Positions 17,675 to 26,411 of a stretch of 64,000 nucleotides of DNA are shown piece by piece. The notes under the pieces were generated by a model. It did no database searches, had not been told where the DNA came from, and was given only the letters and a program-made list of their open reading frames with translations. The DNA is from Micromonospora sp. HNM0581. Its GTDB lineage: Bacteria > Actinomycetota > Actinomycetes > Mycobacteriales > Micromonosporaceae. The position numbers and the translations under genes were made by a program. The stretch spans positions 124,001 through 188,000 of the forward strand of contig NZ_JAASAD010000008.1 of NCBI RefSeq assembly GCF_012726175.1, read 5' to 3'. Position 1 is the first letter of the stretch, and each line of letters starts with the position of its first letter.

Positions 17675-18625
17675 ATGGGCAACAACGACAGCGGTGCGAA
17701 CTACGGCATCCGTGCCGGCGGGAACATCGGAAACATCAGCAAAATCAGGCACTCCTTCACCTCGGGCGGGCAGGAGAACGCGCACCGAGACGCCCCCACC
17801 AGCGGGGAGAGCCGGGACCGGTCCGGCGGGTCGGGTCAGCAGACGCCGCCGGTCGACATCGCGGTGCTCACCGTGCTGTCACCGGAAATGCAGGCGATGA
17901 TCGAGGTGTTCCAGCGGGCCGCCGACCACCGCCGCCCCGCGCCGAGCGATGAGCGGCGAATCCACCAGGCGACGTTCACCACGCCGCACGGCCGACTGAG
18001 TGCGGTGCTGATGCAGACCATGGACCGAAACCAGCGGTCCGCGGCCACCGCCTACGCGTTCCTGCGGCAGGTGTACCGGCCGAGAATAGTGGCGCTGGTC
18101 GGCATCGCCGGTGGGATCAACGAACGCGTCGACGTCGGCGACGTGGTCATCGCCGACCAGGTCGTCTACTACGACGAGCGGCGGGAGGCGGCGGACGGCA
18201 CGTACCGACGGGGAGAGGCCACGGCGGTGCCGGCGCGGATGAGCCTGAGTCTGAGCGACCTCTTCAGCAACCGGGGAGAGCCGTTCGTGCTTCCGTCGGT
18301 GCAGACGAGGTCCTTCTTCACCGTTGTCCGCGGGCCGATCGGTTCGGGTGGCGCGGTCGTCACGGACCAGGCTTCCGACATCCGCGTGTACCTGCAGTCG
18401 TTCCATGAGAAGTGTCTCGCGGTGGAGACGGAGGCAGGCGGCCTGGTCCAAGCGTTCCGCGAGGACCTGGATGCCAGCCCGGACGCCGTGAGCTGGGTGG
18501 TCATCCGAGGTGTCTCCGACCACGCGGACGCGGCCAAGGGACATCGCGACCACGATCTGGCGGCCAGGCATGCGGGGGTGGCCTTCGAGAGTCTGCTGCC
18601 GTTCCTCGGACATCCGTCTGTGTGA
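17675..18625 (+). CDS. Nucleoside phosphorylase-domain protein with N-terminal motif
   Basis: This is a 316-aa protein. Residues 9-28 repeat the glycine-rich motif of the upstream protein (NYGIRAGGNIGNISKIRHSF). A low-complexity linker (30-58) leads to a PNP/UDP phosphorylase (MTA/SAH nucleosidase-like) domain at about 60-312. Landmarks are VGIAGGIN (142-149), VDVGDVVIADQV, ETEAGG (251-256, the EME-like ribose-binding site) and RGVSDHAD (278-285, with the catalytic Asp at 282), so the enzyme looks active. Such domains cleave N-glycosidic bonds of nucleosides or nucleotides and serve as effectors in several bacterial immune and fungal NLR proteins. A role as a triggered nucleotide-depleting effector is inference; a metabolic nucleosidase is the alternative. 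Confidence 0.8.
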   Translation: MGNNDSGANYGIRAGGNIGNISKIRHSFTSGGQENAHRDAPTSGESRDRSGGSGQQTPPVDIAVLTVLSPEMQAMIEVFQRAADHRRPAPSDERRIHQATFTTPHGRLSAVLMQTMDRNQRSAATAYAFLRQVYRPRIVALVGIAGGINERVDVGDVVIADQVVYYDERREAADGTYRRGEATAVPARMSLSLSDLFSNRGEPFVLPSVQTRSFFTVVRGPIGSGGAVVTDQASDIRVYLQSFHEKCLAVETEAGGLVQAFREDLDASPDAVSWVVIRGVSDHADAAKGHRDHDLAARHAGVAFESLLPFLGHPSV

Positions 18626-18741
18626 TCTCTGACCGCCGTGGCACGGGGACCGGCGACAGGGGCACCAGCGGCCAAGGGCGGCGTGACGGTAGATCCGTCC
18701 ACCGCCCGGTGCCGGTCCACACGTGAGAAGGATAGGTCGTC

Positions 18742-19560
18742 ATGCCGTCCGATAGACCCGAGCCGCGCACCTCCACCGCCTTGATCCGCCGTCACCTGCA
18801 AACGGTACTGACGGTGGGTGTCGCCCTGGTCGTCGGGGTGCTCGGCGTAGTCGACGTGATGGACCCGTCGGCCGTGGCGGCCGCGACCCTGGCCACGCTC
18901 GCGCTGCTGGCGTTCGACCTGGCTGGGGAGCGGCGGGACCTGGCCCGGGTGGTTCCGCTCCTGACGAGGGTGGTCCGCGACCTGCACCGGCTACCCAGCG
19001 AACTGCTCGGTGAACCACGGCTGGCCGCCTCGACCTCCGGTCTCAACATCGACCTGGCCGGCGCGGTCGATGTCCGGCTGGTCGGTGTCACGCTGGGGCG
19101 GACCCTGCGCAACATCGCCGAGCCGCTCGCCCGGCGGCTGGCGGAAGGGGCGCTCGTGCGGATCGCCGTCATCGATCCGGCGAGCTCCGCGCCGGCAGAG
19201 GCCGCCCGACGTGCCACCCTCCCGGACGATCGGGGCATCTTCACCAACCGTCTCCAGCCGACCCTGGACCTGGTCCGTGAACTCGCCGAGTCGGTGGGCG
19301 GGGTGGGCCGGATCGAGGTCCGGTTGTTGCCGTTCGTACCCTCGTTCGGCCTCATCATGGTCGATGCGGAGGCGGAAACCGGACGGCTGTACGTGGACGT
19401 CTACTCGCACCGGCCGGCGGCCGCCGAACCGGTCCTGGCCCTGACGCAGGCGGGCAACCACCAGTGGTACGAGCACTACCTTCGGGAGTTCGACCACATC
19501 TGGTCCCATGGCCTGCCGATCGACGTCCTGCCACCCGAAACGACGCCATGTCCGGCATGA
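18742..19560 (+). CDS. Membrane-anchored PLD-like (DUF5919-like) domain protein
   Basis: This is a 272-aa protein with two close membrane helices (about residues 20-38 and 45-60) and a cytoplasmic domain. The domain has the pattern of a phospholipase-D-like fold: a strand DVRLVGVTLGRTL, a helix, then VRIAVIDP, and later IEVRLLPFVPSFGLIMVD and LTQAGNHQWYEHYLREFD. The HxK residues of active phospholipase D are missing, so it is more likely a binding/sensor domain like DUF5919 than an enzyme. GAGAAGGA precedes ATG 18742. It lies 116 nt after the phosphorylase gene on the same strand and ends at a strong hairpin. Membership in one system with the two upstream genes is plausible but unproven. Confidence 0.6.
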   Translation: MPSDRPEPRTSTALIRRHLQTVLTVGVALVVGVLGVVDVMDPSAVAAATLATLALLAFDLAGERRDLARVVPLLTRVVRDLHRLPSELLGEPRLAASTSGLNIDLAGAVDVRLVGVTLGRTLRNIAEPLARRLAEGALVRIAVIDPASSAPAEAARRATLPDDRGIFTNRLQPTLDLVRELAESVGGVGRIEVRLLPFVPSFGLIMVDAEAETGRLYVDVYSHRPAAAEPVLALTQAGNHQWYEHYLREFDHIWSHGLPIDVLPPETTPCPA

Positions 19561-19583
19561 ACGGTGACGTTGCGGGGAGACCG

Positions 19584-19617
19584 GCGGCCGGGTCGCCGTC
19601 GTCAACGACCCGGCCGC
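19584..19617. terminator. Bidirectional hairpin between convergent genes
   Basis: A perfect 12-bp inverted repeat (GCGGCCGGGTCG and its complement, 10-nt loop) lies between the PLD-like gene and the end of the convergent surface-protein gene. It probably terminates both. Confidence 0.6.
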
Positions 19618-19629
19618 GGGTGTGCGATC

Positions 19630-22600
19630 TCAGATCGCGGTGAAGGTGATCGTGGCGGTGTAGGTACCGGGCGCCTGCGAGGTGGGCGCCTCGATACGCA
19701 ACTCGGCGCCGAGTTCACCTGTGCCCCGTGCGCCGGTGGCACCGACCGCGAGCGGACTACTGTCGAGCAGTCCCCGGCCGGAGGGGAAGCCGGGGGCGAC
19801 GGGCGAGCCGGCGGTCACCAGGCCGGTGCCGGGTTGCGACACGACCTGCGGGGTCCAGCCGAGGAACGCGCCGGACAGCGTCTGCGTACCGGCGGTGAAG
19901 TCGCTCACCTGGCCGGAGGCGGTCCAACCGGGCGCGGCGGCGCGGGTGTCGGTGACCCGGACCGGCCGTAGCTGGCCGGTCGAGACCCAGCGGTCGGCGG
20001 CGGCGCCGAGCTCGAACTCGCTCATGAAGACCTGGTCGTTGGCGTCGACACTGATCGACAGAGCGCCCTCGGGTATGGCGGCGACGATCTTCTGGCTGCT
20101 CGCGCCGGTTCCGCCGCCGGAGTCCGCGACGGTGAGGATGACCGGTGCCGACTCGGCGACGGCATGGTTGTCGTCGTCGAGGAGGCGGGTCATGATCTCG
20201 GTCCGGTCGTGTTCGGTGGTCGCGGTGAACTCGTACGTCGCTGTCGCGGTGTTCGGCACCGCCGTCCACTGCGCGTCCGCCGAGGGCCGGGTGAACCACT
20301 GGTAGCTGTCGAACCCGGTCGCCGGGTCCTGCACCGCAGTCAACCTCACCATGTCACCCGGGTGGTACTGCCCGGCCAGACCGGAGATCCGCAGGTCCGT
20401 CACAGGCGCGGTGGTGCCCTCCACGTCGAGGGTCACCGGCTCCGACGGTCCGTACGCGATCTGCCCGTTGGGCAGGACCGCCGCCACGCTGATCTCACGT
20501 GCGTCGTCGGCGGCGGTGGTGGTGAAGGTGTACGCCTTCCCGGTGGCACCGGGAATCGGGGTGGCCTCCGCGGCGCCTGGCGGCTTGTCGAACCACTGGA
20601 AACTGGTGAGCAGCGTCTCCGGTGACACCTGCGCAGTCAGGGTGGCGTCGTCGCCGGCACGGTACGCGGTCTCGCCGGTGACCGTCACCTGCTGCTGTGG
20701 TGCGGCTCCGTGGTCGTCGACGTAGATGGTCACCGGTTCGGTGTGCATCGGCTCCGTGTCGCCACTGCCGAAGGTCAGGGTCGCCCGGACCTGGACCTCG
20801 TCGAGTGCCTGCTCGGCGAGGACGGAGTGGGACAGACCGGACGCGCCGGGGAAGGTGACCCACTGCTCGGTACCGGGCCACTTCAGGTGCCAGTCGACCG
20901 TGTCGTCGTCGGCCAGCGGCGGATCGGCGATGGCCTGGAGGTTGATCGGGCTGCCCTGGTGGTAGTGCCCGCTGAGGGTGTTGAGGAAGAACAGCTGGGT
21001 GGACGGGTCGGCGTCGGACACCTTCAGTGTGCTGGCCTGCCGGCCGGTCCACGACTGCACTGTGCCGTAGTCCCACACCGCGGCGAACGTCAACCGGTTG
21101 TTGTCGTGGTCGAGGGTGACCGGAAGCTCGATCGTTCTCGCTGCGGCGTCCTTCCCTTCCTTGACGACAGTGCTTTCGTAGGTCTCCAGGTCGACCAGGG
21201 TCCAGCGGTAGGTCAGGCCGTCCTTGTCGGGGTAGACGGTGGCGGTCGCCCGTAGCGTCTGACCGACCCGGTAGACGCTCTGGATGCCCTCGACGAGTAC
21301 CTCCCGGTTGCGGATGTCGACCGGGAACGGCGCGGACTGGGTGACGGCGAGGCCGTCGCTGATGACCTGGACCGCCCATTCGCCCTCGTTGTCGGGGTAG
21401 AGCGACAGCATCTTGAGGGTGGTGGCATCGATCTGGGTGACGTTCGGTACCGGATACCACGGGGAACTCCACCGCTGCACGAGTTGCAGGCTCTCGCCGT
21501 CGGCGAGTTCCCATCCGGCCGTCTCGACGAGGATCTCGTCACCGAGGTACGCCGGGCCGCTCGTCACGAAAGCGGCGGACAGCGGTGCTGCGGTGGTCTC
21601 GACGGTGAGCGGCACCCAGTCGGTGGCGGCGGTGTAGGTGCTGCCGGCGCGGATCCGTACCCGAAGCTCGTACCCGTCGTGTGAGGCGTCGACGCGCTGT
21701 TCGACGAATCCCTGTGCGGCCTGGTTGCCGGAGCCGGTGAAGCCCCAGGCGGTGCTGGTCGAACCGACCGGTCGGATGCTCCACTGGAACCGCTCGTCCG
21801 GGCCGAGGGTGGCACCGACGACGTGTGCCTGCAGGAGGTCGCCGACCTGGTAGGAGTCGGCGATGCCCGCGATGCCGAACTCGACGCCGGAGCCGTCCGT
21901 TACCGTCACGGCGACCGGTGGCGATGTCGACGCCCTGGCCAGATTGCCTACCGTGGGGACGAAGGCAGCGGTGAGGGAGTGCGTGCCGAGGGGAAGGTCG
22001 GTCATGGTCAGGCTGGCCTGTCCGGATTGGACCGCGGCGTGCCCGAGCACGGTGGTGCCGTTGTGGAACTCCAGGAATCCGTCGACGTCTGTGGGCGTCA
22101 CCTTGCCGGTGAGGGTGACCGGCGCGCCGACCGTCAGATCGGTGGCCGACACCTCGACCGTGGTGGTGGTGGCGACGGCGGTGGGAAGCTCGCCGACCAC
22201 GAAGGTGTAGGTGGCGGTGTCCGTCATCGGCACGGCGTCGACGGCGGCGGTCGCGGTGACGGTGAGCCGGTAGATCCCCGGCGCCGTGAACGCCCAGTTG
22301 GCGTGCATGTGCGTGCGGCCGACGGTGAACTCCTTGTGGTCCTCGTCGGAGGACCACAGGCGGGTCGGGTTGCCGAACGCTCCCGTCTTGAACAGTTCGA
22401 GGTCGCCGGGGCCGGAGAAGCCGCTCAGGGTGAACCGGGTCTGATTGCCGTCGATGGCTCCCGATGGTACCGACTCGGTGGAGAAGCCGGGCCACAACTG
22501 ATCGCCGCCGGGGTTGGACTCCGGGGCGATCCAGACCTGGGCACCCTGGTCGGCGATGAAGCCGAAGCCGTCGGGCAGCGTCTGTGCCGAGTCGGTGTCG

Positions 22601-22893
22601 ATGTGGAACCAGACTTTGTCGGGGGCGAACCGGGTCCCGTTGCCTTCCGCCACGTCCGCCTTGGTGCCCAGGGTCAGGACGTCGTCGTCGAAGAAGGTCG
22701 ATATCGCGTCGGTGTGGACGTCCTGGAGGATCCGGTAGTCGTGCGGTTCGGGGGCTGGGCCTGGGGTGGCCGAGGCCTGGCTCGTGGGCAGTAGGAAGGC
22801 GGCTGCGGTGGCGGCCAGGGCCGTGGCGAGGGTCGCGGCGACCAGACGGGTGGGTGGGCGACGGAGCCGAAAGCGGGAACGCGTTGTGGTCAT
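19630..22893 (-). CDS. Large surface protein with anchored-repeat, Ig-like and WxL-like domains
   Basis: This is a 1087-aa secreted protein. The signal peptide is residues 1-41. Residues about 45-235 form an actinobacterial surface-anchored repeat domain (choice-of-anchor M, TIGR03769 type) with the His motif THMHANWAF. An Ig-like beta domain follows (about 240-335), then about six 85-residue beta modules (each beginning with a YxxGD-like strand). The C-terminal 170 residues resemble a WxL-type cell-wall-binding domain (VRVTDTR, LGWTP, PGTYTATITFTAI). The same N- and C-terminal domains occur in the 40916-42388 protein. Start ATG 22893 has AAGGAGG 8 nt upstream. A Zur-type box lies 36 nt upstream of the start, so it is probably made when zinc is scarce. 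Surface metal capture or cell-wall display are likely roles (inference). Confidence 0.78.
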   Translation of the reverse strand: MTTTRSRFRLRRPPTRLVAATLATALAATAAAFLLPTSQASATPGPAPEPHDYRILQDVHTDAISTFFDDDVLTLGTKADVAEGNGTRFAPDKVWFHIDTDSAQTLPDGFGFIADQGAQVWIAPESNPGGDQLWPGFSTESVPSGAIDGNQTRFTLSGFSGPGDLELFKTGAFGNPTRLWSSDEDHKEFTVGRTHMHANWAFTAPGIYRLTVTATAAVDAVPMTDTATYTFVVGELPTAVATTTTVEVSATDLTVGAPVTLTGKVTPTDVDGFLEFHNGTTVLGHAAVQSGQASLTMTDLPLGTHSLTAAFVPTVGNLARASTSPPVAVTVTDGSGVEFGIAGIADSYQVGDLLQAHVVGATLGPDERFQWSIRPVGSTSTAWGFTGSGNQAAQGFVEQRVDASHDGYELRVRIRAGSTYTAATDWVPLTVETTAAPLSAAFVTSGPAYLGDEILVETAGWELADGESLQLVQRWSSPWYPVPNVTQIDATTLKMLSLYPDNEGEWAVQVISDGLAVTQSAPFPVDIRNREVLVEGIQSVYRVGQTLRATATVYPDKDGLTYRWTLVDLETYESTVVKEGKDAAARTIELPVTLDHDNNRLTFAAVWDYGTVQSWTGRQASTLKVSDADPSTQLFFLNTLSGHYHQGSPINLQAIADPPLADDDTVDWHLKWPGTEQWVTFPGASGLSHSVLAEQALDEVQVRATLTFGSGDTEPMHTEPVTIYVDDHGAAPQQQVTVTGETAYRAGDDATLTAQVSPETLLTSFQWFDKPPGAAEATPIPGATGKAYTFTTTAADDAREISVAAVLPNGQIAYGPSEPVTLDVEGTTAPVTDLRISGLAGQYHPGDMVRLTAVQDPATGFDSYQWFTRPSADAQWTAVPNTATATYEFTATTEHDRTEIMTRLLDDDNHAVAESAPVILTVADSGGGTGASSQKIVAAIPEGALSISVDANDQVFMSEFELGAAADRWVSTGQLRPVRVTDTRAAAPGWTASGQVSDFTAGTQTLSGAFLGWTPQVVSQPGTGLVTAGSPVAPGFPSGRGLLDSSPLAVGATGARGTGELGAELRIEAPTSQAPGTYTATITFTAI

Positions 22894-22928
22894 GATCAGT
22901 TCCTCCTTCGGTCGCCGACCGTAGCAAA

Positions 22929-22943
22929 TGACAATCGTTGCCG
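22929..22943 (-). promoter_or_regulatory. Zur-type box upstream of the large surface-protein gene
   Basis: On the minus strand this reads CGGCAACGATTGTCA, which fits the window's shared pattern (T/C)G(A/G)NAA(C/T)GNTT(A/G)TC(A/G). It lies 36 nt upstream of the surface-protein start codon, in promoter position. Zur with zinc would repress from here. Confidence 0.6.
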
Positions 22944-23114
22944 ATAGACGTCCGAGGTGCAGGTCACTGGGTTCGTCCAGCCAGCCCCGTCCTCGTCGCA
23001 GTCCGCGCCCGACTGCTGTCAGCCACCAACTCGGGTCGTCGTTCACGAGGGCGCTGTGCTGAACTGCCCTTGCCGTCCACCACATCCACAGCCTGCGCAC
23101 GCAGCACCCGACCG

Positions 23115-23304
23115 ACGGTGTGAGTCGGCTCTGCTGCCGGCGTACCCGGTCGGCGAGGCGCCCGGAACCGCACTGGTCGGCGAGTGCGGCGGCCCGTCCG
23201 AGCCAACCGCGGGCCTCGTCGGTGCTGCCGGCATCGGCCAGCAGAGTGCCGGCCGCAACCATCGTCCGGCACAGGTCGAGATCCTCACCCGGCTGGCGAA
23301 ACAC
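23115..23304 (-). pseudogene. C-terminal remnant of a TPR/LuxR- or AfsR-type regulator
   Basis: The minus-strand translation of this stretch reads like the last helical repeats of a large ATPase/TPR regulator (LCRTMVAAGTLLADAGSTDE, then ARGWLGRAAALADQCGS and LADRVRRQQSRL). It runs with no start codon of its own and no adjacent N-terminal part, so it looks like decayed residue of a gene. The call rests on compositional and motif resemblance only. Confidence 0.35.
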
Positions 23305-23544
23305 TCGGCGGCCTGCTCAGCGGCGGTCAGCGCCGACCCGTCCTGCCGGTGTCGCGCTTCGGGCTGGACCGGCGTCCTGTCACGTCCCCGGGGCGGTCAG
23401 GAGCCGGGCAGGCTCGTGGACGTTGACCGACACCTCCACGAGCGCGGACCGGATCGCCGCCAGGGGTCGAGGTGGGCTTGCGATCACCGGCTTTCCTGCA
23501 GTGAAGGGGTACCGACGGCACCGCGACGACGTCCGTGCGGCTCC

Positions 23545-24147
23545 TCACACGTTCATGAGCAGCAGCATCGTTGCCATGCCGGCGGCCATGACGGAGTAGC
23601 TCAGGGAGTGAACCCGGTGACGGGAACTCGTCGTGCTGCGGTACAGCCACCACAACGCGGTGGCGACGGCGAGGGCCACGAAGACGATGTTGACCGTGTC
23701 CGCCCATGCTGGTGTGGGCATGGGCGCCCCGCCGGAGCTGCCGCCACCGTGCGAGTGCCCGGCGCCTGCGCCGCCGGTTCCGAGTTCGGACATGAGCGTG
23801 GGCATGGCCGCGAGCATCCAGATCATCGCCACGTCCATCCCGGCGTGACTGATCAGGTCGGTCCGGTCCGCTGCGTGCCGGGTGCGTCGGTAGGCGGGCA
23901 GCAGCGCGAGGGCGAGGATCGCGAAGACCGCGATCTGTGCCCAGGCGACCGCACCCTCCACCATCACCCAGGCCATCAGGATCATCGCCGCGCTCATCAC
24001 GCCGTGGTTGATGCCGATCAGTTCCTCGTCGGAGAAGGGCTGGTCGCGGGAGACCGCCCGCCGGCGTACGACGAGATCGGCCACGCATACGACACCGGTC
24101 GCCAAAAAGACGACCGTCAATGCGGGAACCCACGGGGCCTCTAGCAC
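23545..24147 (-). CDS. DUF5134-like membrane protein
   Basis: This is a 200-aa integral membrane protein with about five helices; a Gly/Ser/His-rich loop (GAGHSHGGGSSGGAP) sits between helices 4 and 5. It resembles the actinobacterial DUF5134 family, whose role is unknown. It starts at GTG 24147 and is divergent, with a 59-bp gap, from the PepSY-domain gene. The pairing and the His/Met-rich loops hint at metal-related membrane chemistry, but this is inference. Confidence 0.65.
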   Translation of the reverse strand: MLEAPWVPALTVVFLATGVVCVADLVVRRRAVSRDQPFSDEELIGINHGVMSAAMILMAWVMVEGAVAWAQIAVFAILALALLPAYRRTRHAADRTDLISHAGMDVAMIWMLAAMPTLMSELGTGGAGAGHSHGGGSSGGAPMPTPAWADTVNIVFVALAVATALWWLYRSTTSSRHRVHSLSYSVMAAGMATMLLLMNV

Positions 24148-24206
24148 GACTACAACTTAGACCATGTGACCCGGGCGACCGGCAACCCCTGAAAGGGCCC
24201 ATCTCG

Positions 24207-25640
24207 ATGACCGTCACAGAAACCGAAGCTCCACCTCCTGCGGATTCGCCGCCGCCCGCCGCGAAGGTCCGGAGAACGAACTGGTTCGCCGCGTTCTGGC
24301 GCTGGCACTTCTACGGGTCGATCATCGTCATTCCGGTGCTCTTCGCCCTGTCCGTCACCGGCATGATCTACATGTTCCGCGACGACGTGGACTCCCTCAC
24401 GCATCCCGGCGTGCTGAAGGTCTCCGTGGTCGATGGTGCCCAGCGGGCCGCGTTGTCCGCCCAGGAAGCGGCGGTGCGTACCGAGTTCCCGGATCGGTCG
24501 ATCCTGTCCGTTCAGGACGGTGTCGGCGATCGTGCCACCCTGTTCGTCGCAGCCCTACCGGATGGCAGCACCACGAACGTCTACGTGAACCCCTACACCT
24601 CCGAGGTGACCGGCTCGCTCAGCCAGGACCAACTCGTCTCCACCTGGGCGGAGCGCATCCACGGTGACCTGCTCATCGGCGACGGCGGCCTCGGTGACCG
24701 GATCGTCGAGCTCGGCGCCTCCTGGGGGATCGTGTTGACGATCACCGGGTTCATCATCTTCTTCCTTGGCCGCAAGGCCCGTAGCGGCGCCCTGGGCAAG
24801 GGTAAACGCGGCGCCCGGGTCCGCAGCTGGCATGCCATCGTCGGGCTCCCGGTCGGTCTCGGCATTCTGCTGCTCGTCATCTCCGGCCTGCCGTGGACGG
24901 GTTTCTGGGGCGCCAAGGCGTCAGAACTCGCCGCGAAAGGCAACATCTCCTTCTGGGGCGAGGATCCCGGCGCCGAGTCCACCATCCGTCAGCAGATCGA
25001 GAACAGCGACGGCCAGTCGGCGCCCGCCGGATGGGCCTCCGGAAACGCCCCCCAGGGCACCAGTACCGGCGCTGGTACGCCGATCTCGATCGACGCGGCC
25101 GTCGCCACGGCGCAGGCACAGGGCGCTCCCGGGCCGTACCTGATCCTGTATCCCGAGGGTGACAAGGGCGTGTTCAGCGTGATGAGCAGCCAGTGGTACA
25201 ACGTCGGCAACCCCGCCGAGTCCGACGTCACCCAGGAGACGACGGTCCACGTCGACCAGTACAGCGGCGAGAAGGTCGGCCAGTACAGCTACGCCGACTA
25301 CAGCGCCATGGCCAAGGTCGTGTCCCACGGCATCGCCCTGCACGAGGGGCGGCGTCTCGGCGTCGTGAACGAGATCCTGTCCACCCTGTTCTGCCTCGCG
25401 GTGATCTTCATGTGTGTGACCGGGCCGATGATGTGGTGGACACGTCGGGGGACTGCCTCCGGGCTGGCCGCGCCCCGCGCGAAACTCCCGATCTGGGGAA
25501 ACTGGCTCCTGCTCGGCTCGATGGCGGTCCTCGGCGTGTTCCTGCCCCTGTTCGGCCTGTCGCTGCTGGTGATTCTCGCGTTGGACCAGCTCCTGATCCG
25601 CCGGGTGCCGGCCCTCAGGAGCTTCTTCGGCACGGTGTGA
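24207..25640 (+). CDS. PepSY-associated membrane protein
   Basis: This is a 477-aa PepSY_TM family protein (PiuB-like). An N-terminal helix (about residues 37-60) is followed by an extracytoplasmic PepSY domain, a helix at about 180-200, a second helix near 220-245, a further PepSY-containing loop and three C-terminal helices. Such proteins are often induced by iron or copper status and may reduce or pass metal/siderophore complexes across the membrane, though none of this is shown here. ATG 24207 is preceded by GAAAGGG. It ends before a strong hairpin. Confidence 0.8.
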   Translation: MTVTETEAPPPADSPPPAAKVRRTNWFAAFWRWHFYGSIIVIPVLFALSVTGMIYMFRDDVDSLTHPGVLKVSVVDGAQRAALSAQEAAVRTEFPDRSILSVQDGVGDRATLFVAALPDGSTTNVYVNPYTSEVTGSLSQDQLVSTWAERIHGDLLIGDGGLGDRIVELGASWGIVLTITGFIIFFLGRKARSGALGKGKRGARVRSWHAIVGLPVGLGILLLVISGLPWTGFWGAKASELAAKGNISFWGEDPGAESTIRQQIENSDGQSAPAGWASGNAPQGTSTGAGTPISIDAAVATAQAQGAPGPYLILYPEGDKGVFSVMSSQWYNVGNPAESDVTQETTVHVDQYSGEKVGQYSYADYSAMAKVVSHGIALHEGRRLGVVNEILSTLFCLAVIFMCVTGPMMWWTRRGTASGLAAPRAKLPIWGNWLLLGSMAVLGVFLPLFGLSLLVILALDQLLIRRVPALRSFFGTV

Positions 25641-25704
25641 CCTCGGCGACCGCCGGGTGCGACGGTCCGGGCGCGCCGCCCGGCCGTTCTTCTCGTTCCT
25701 CCGG

Positions 25705-25763
25705 TGCTGTGCAGCCACTCGACCCAGCCGGTCCGCCGGGTGTGGTCGCGGTGGCTGCACAGC
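25705..25763. terminator. Long hairpin between convergent genes, followed by a C13 tract
   Basis: GCTGTGCAGCCAC (25705-25717) and GTGGCTGCACAGC (25751-25763) are a perfect 13-bp inverted repeat with a 33-nt loop, placed between the convergent PepSY and XRE-cupin genes. A run of 13 C residues follows at 25785-25797. The hairpin is a probable bidirectional terminator. Confidence 0.55.
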
Positions 25764-25834
25764 CGTCGAGCGACGGTCGGGTCGCCCCCCCCCCCCCGGC
25801 CGTGCCGGGCCGACGTGTCCCGGACACCCTCCGG

Positions 25835-26392
25835 TCACTGGTGCAGGTGTGCCCGCTGGCCCTCGCGGTCGAAGAACATGATCAGCTCGGCCGGCGCGTC
25901 GAGCGCCGTCATCGAGTGCGGCGTCATCGTGGAGAATTCGGCTGCCTCGCCCTTCTCGATCTCGATCTGCCGTTCGCCGAGCCACAGCAGCACCCTGCCT
26001 TCGAGCACCAGGAACCAGTCGTACCCGGGATGGACCCGCTGAGCCGGCATCGTCGCCGTGGGTTCCAACCGGAGCTTCACCGCCATGGTGCGCCCATCGA
26101 CGCGGCTCAGCGGCCAGGTGGTGCGCGAACCGGAACGGTGCTGCACGGGGCGGATCACCACGTCCTCGTCACTGGTCGCCTCGAACAGGACGTCGAGGCT
26201 GACCTGTAACGCCTCGGCCAGCGGCACGAGCACGTCGAGGCTGAGCGTGCGTTTACCCGTCTCGACCCGGCTGATCGTCGACGGGCTGAGGTTGGTGCGT
26301 TCGGCGAGTTCGTCAAGTGAGTAGCCGAGCGTGGTGCGGATGCTGCGCAGCCGGGTACGCGCCAGCCGTTCCACTGCACTGCGGTCGTTCAT
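25835..26392 (-). CDS. XRE-family regulator with cupin domain
   Basis: This is a 185-aa regulator. Residues about 10-68 are an XRE helix-turn-helix (SLDELAERTNLSPSTISRVE). Residues about 105-180 are a cupin_2 sensor domain (HPGYDWFLVLEGRVLLWLGE). It is divergent from the reductase-methyltransferase fusion gene with 76 nt between them, and it most likely controls that gene and itself; repeated ATGCTGC half-sites lie in that gap. The cupin ligand is unknown. Confidence 0.88.
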   Translation of the reverse strand: MNDRSAVERLARTRLRSIRTTLGYSLDELAERTNLSPSTISRVETGKRTLSLDVLVPLAEALQVSLDVLFEATSDEDVVIRPVQHRSGSRTTWPLSRVDGRTMAVKLRLEPTATMPAQRVHPGYDWFLVLEGRVLLWLGERQIEIEKGEAAEFSTMTPHSMTALDAPAELIMFFDREGQRAHLHQ

Positions 26393-26411
26393 CTTCCCAG
26401 CATGACGGCGG

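Larger units (their letters stand above)
22894..23544. other. Gene-poor stretch: promoter region plus a degraded coding remnant
   Basis: This 650-bp stretch between the surface-protein gene and the DUF5134 gene holds the surface-gene leader with its Zur-type box (22929-22943) and the regulator remnant at about 23115-23304. In the rest I see no intact gene, hairpin or repeat. Confidence 0.5.

Noticed and set aside
15974..17785. 603-aa minus-strand frame opposite the membrane protein gene
   Set aside because: The plus-strand gene has a ribosome-binding site, membrane helices and a coupled neighbour; the antisense product has none of these.
15992..18625. The shared motif as a recent DNA duplication
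   Set aside because: The two coding segments differ at many third and first codon positions, so conservation is at the protein level.
18742..19560. Active phospholipase D
   Set aside because: No HxKxxxxD motif is present, so only the fold resemblance is kept.
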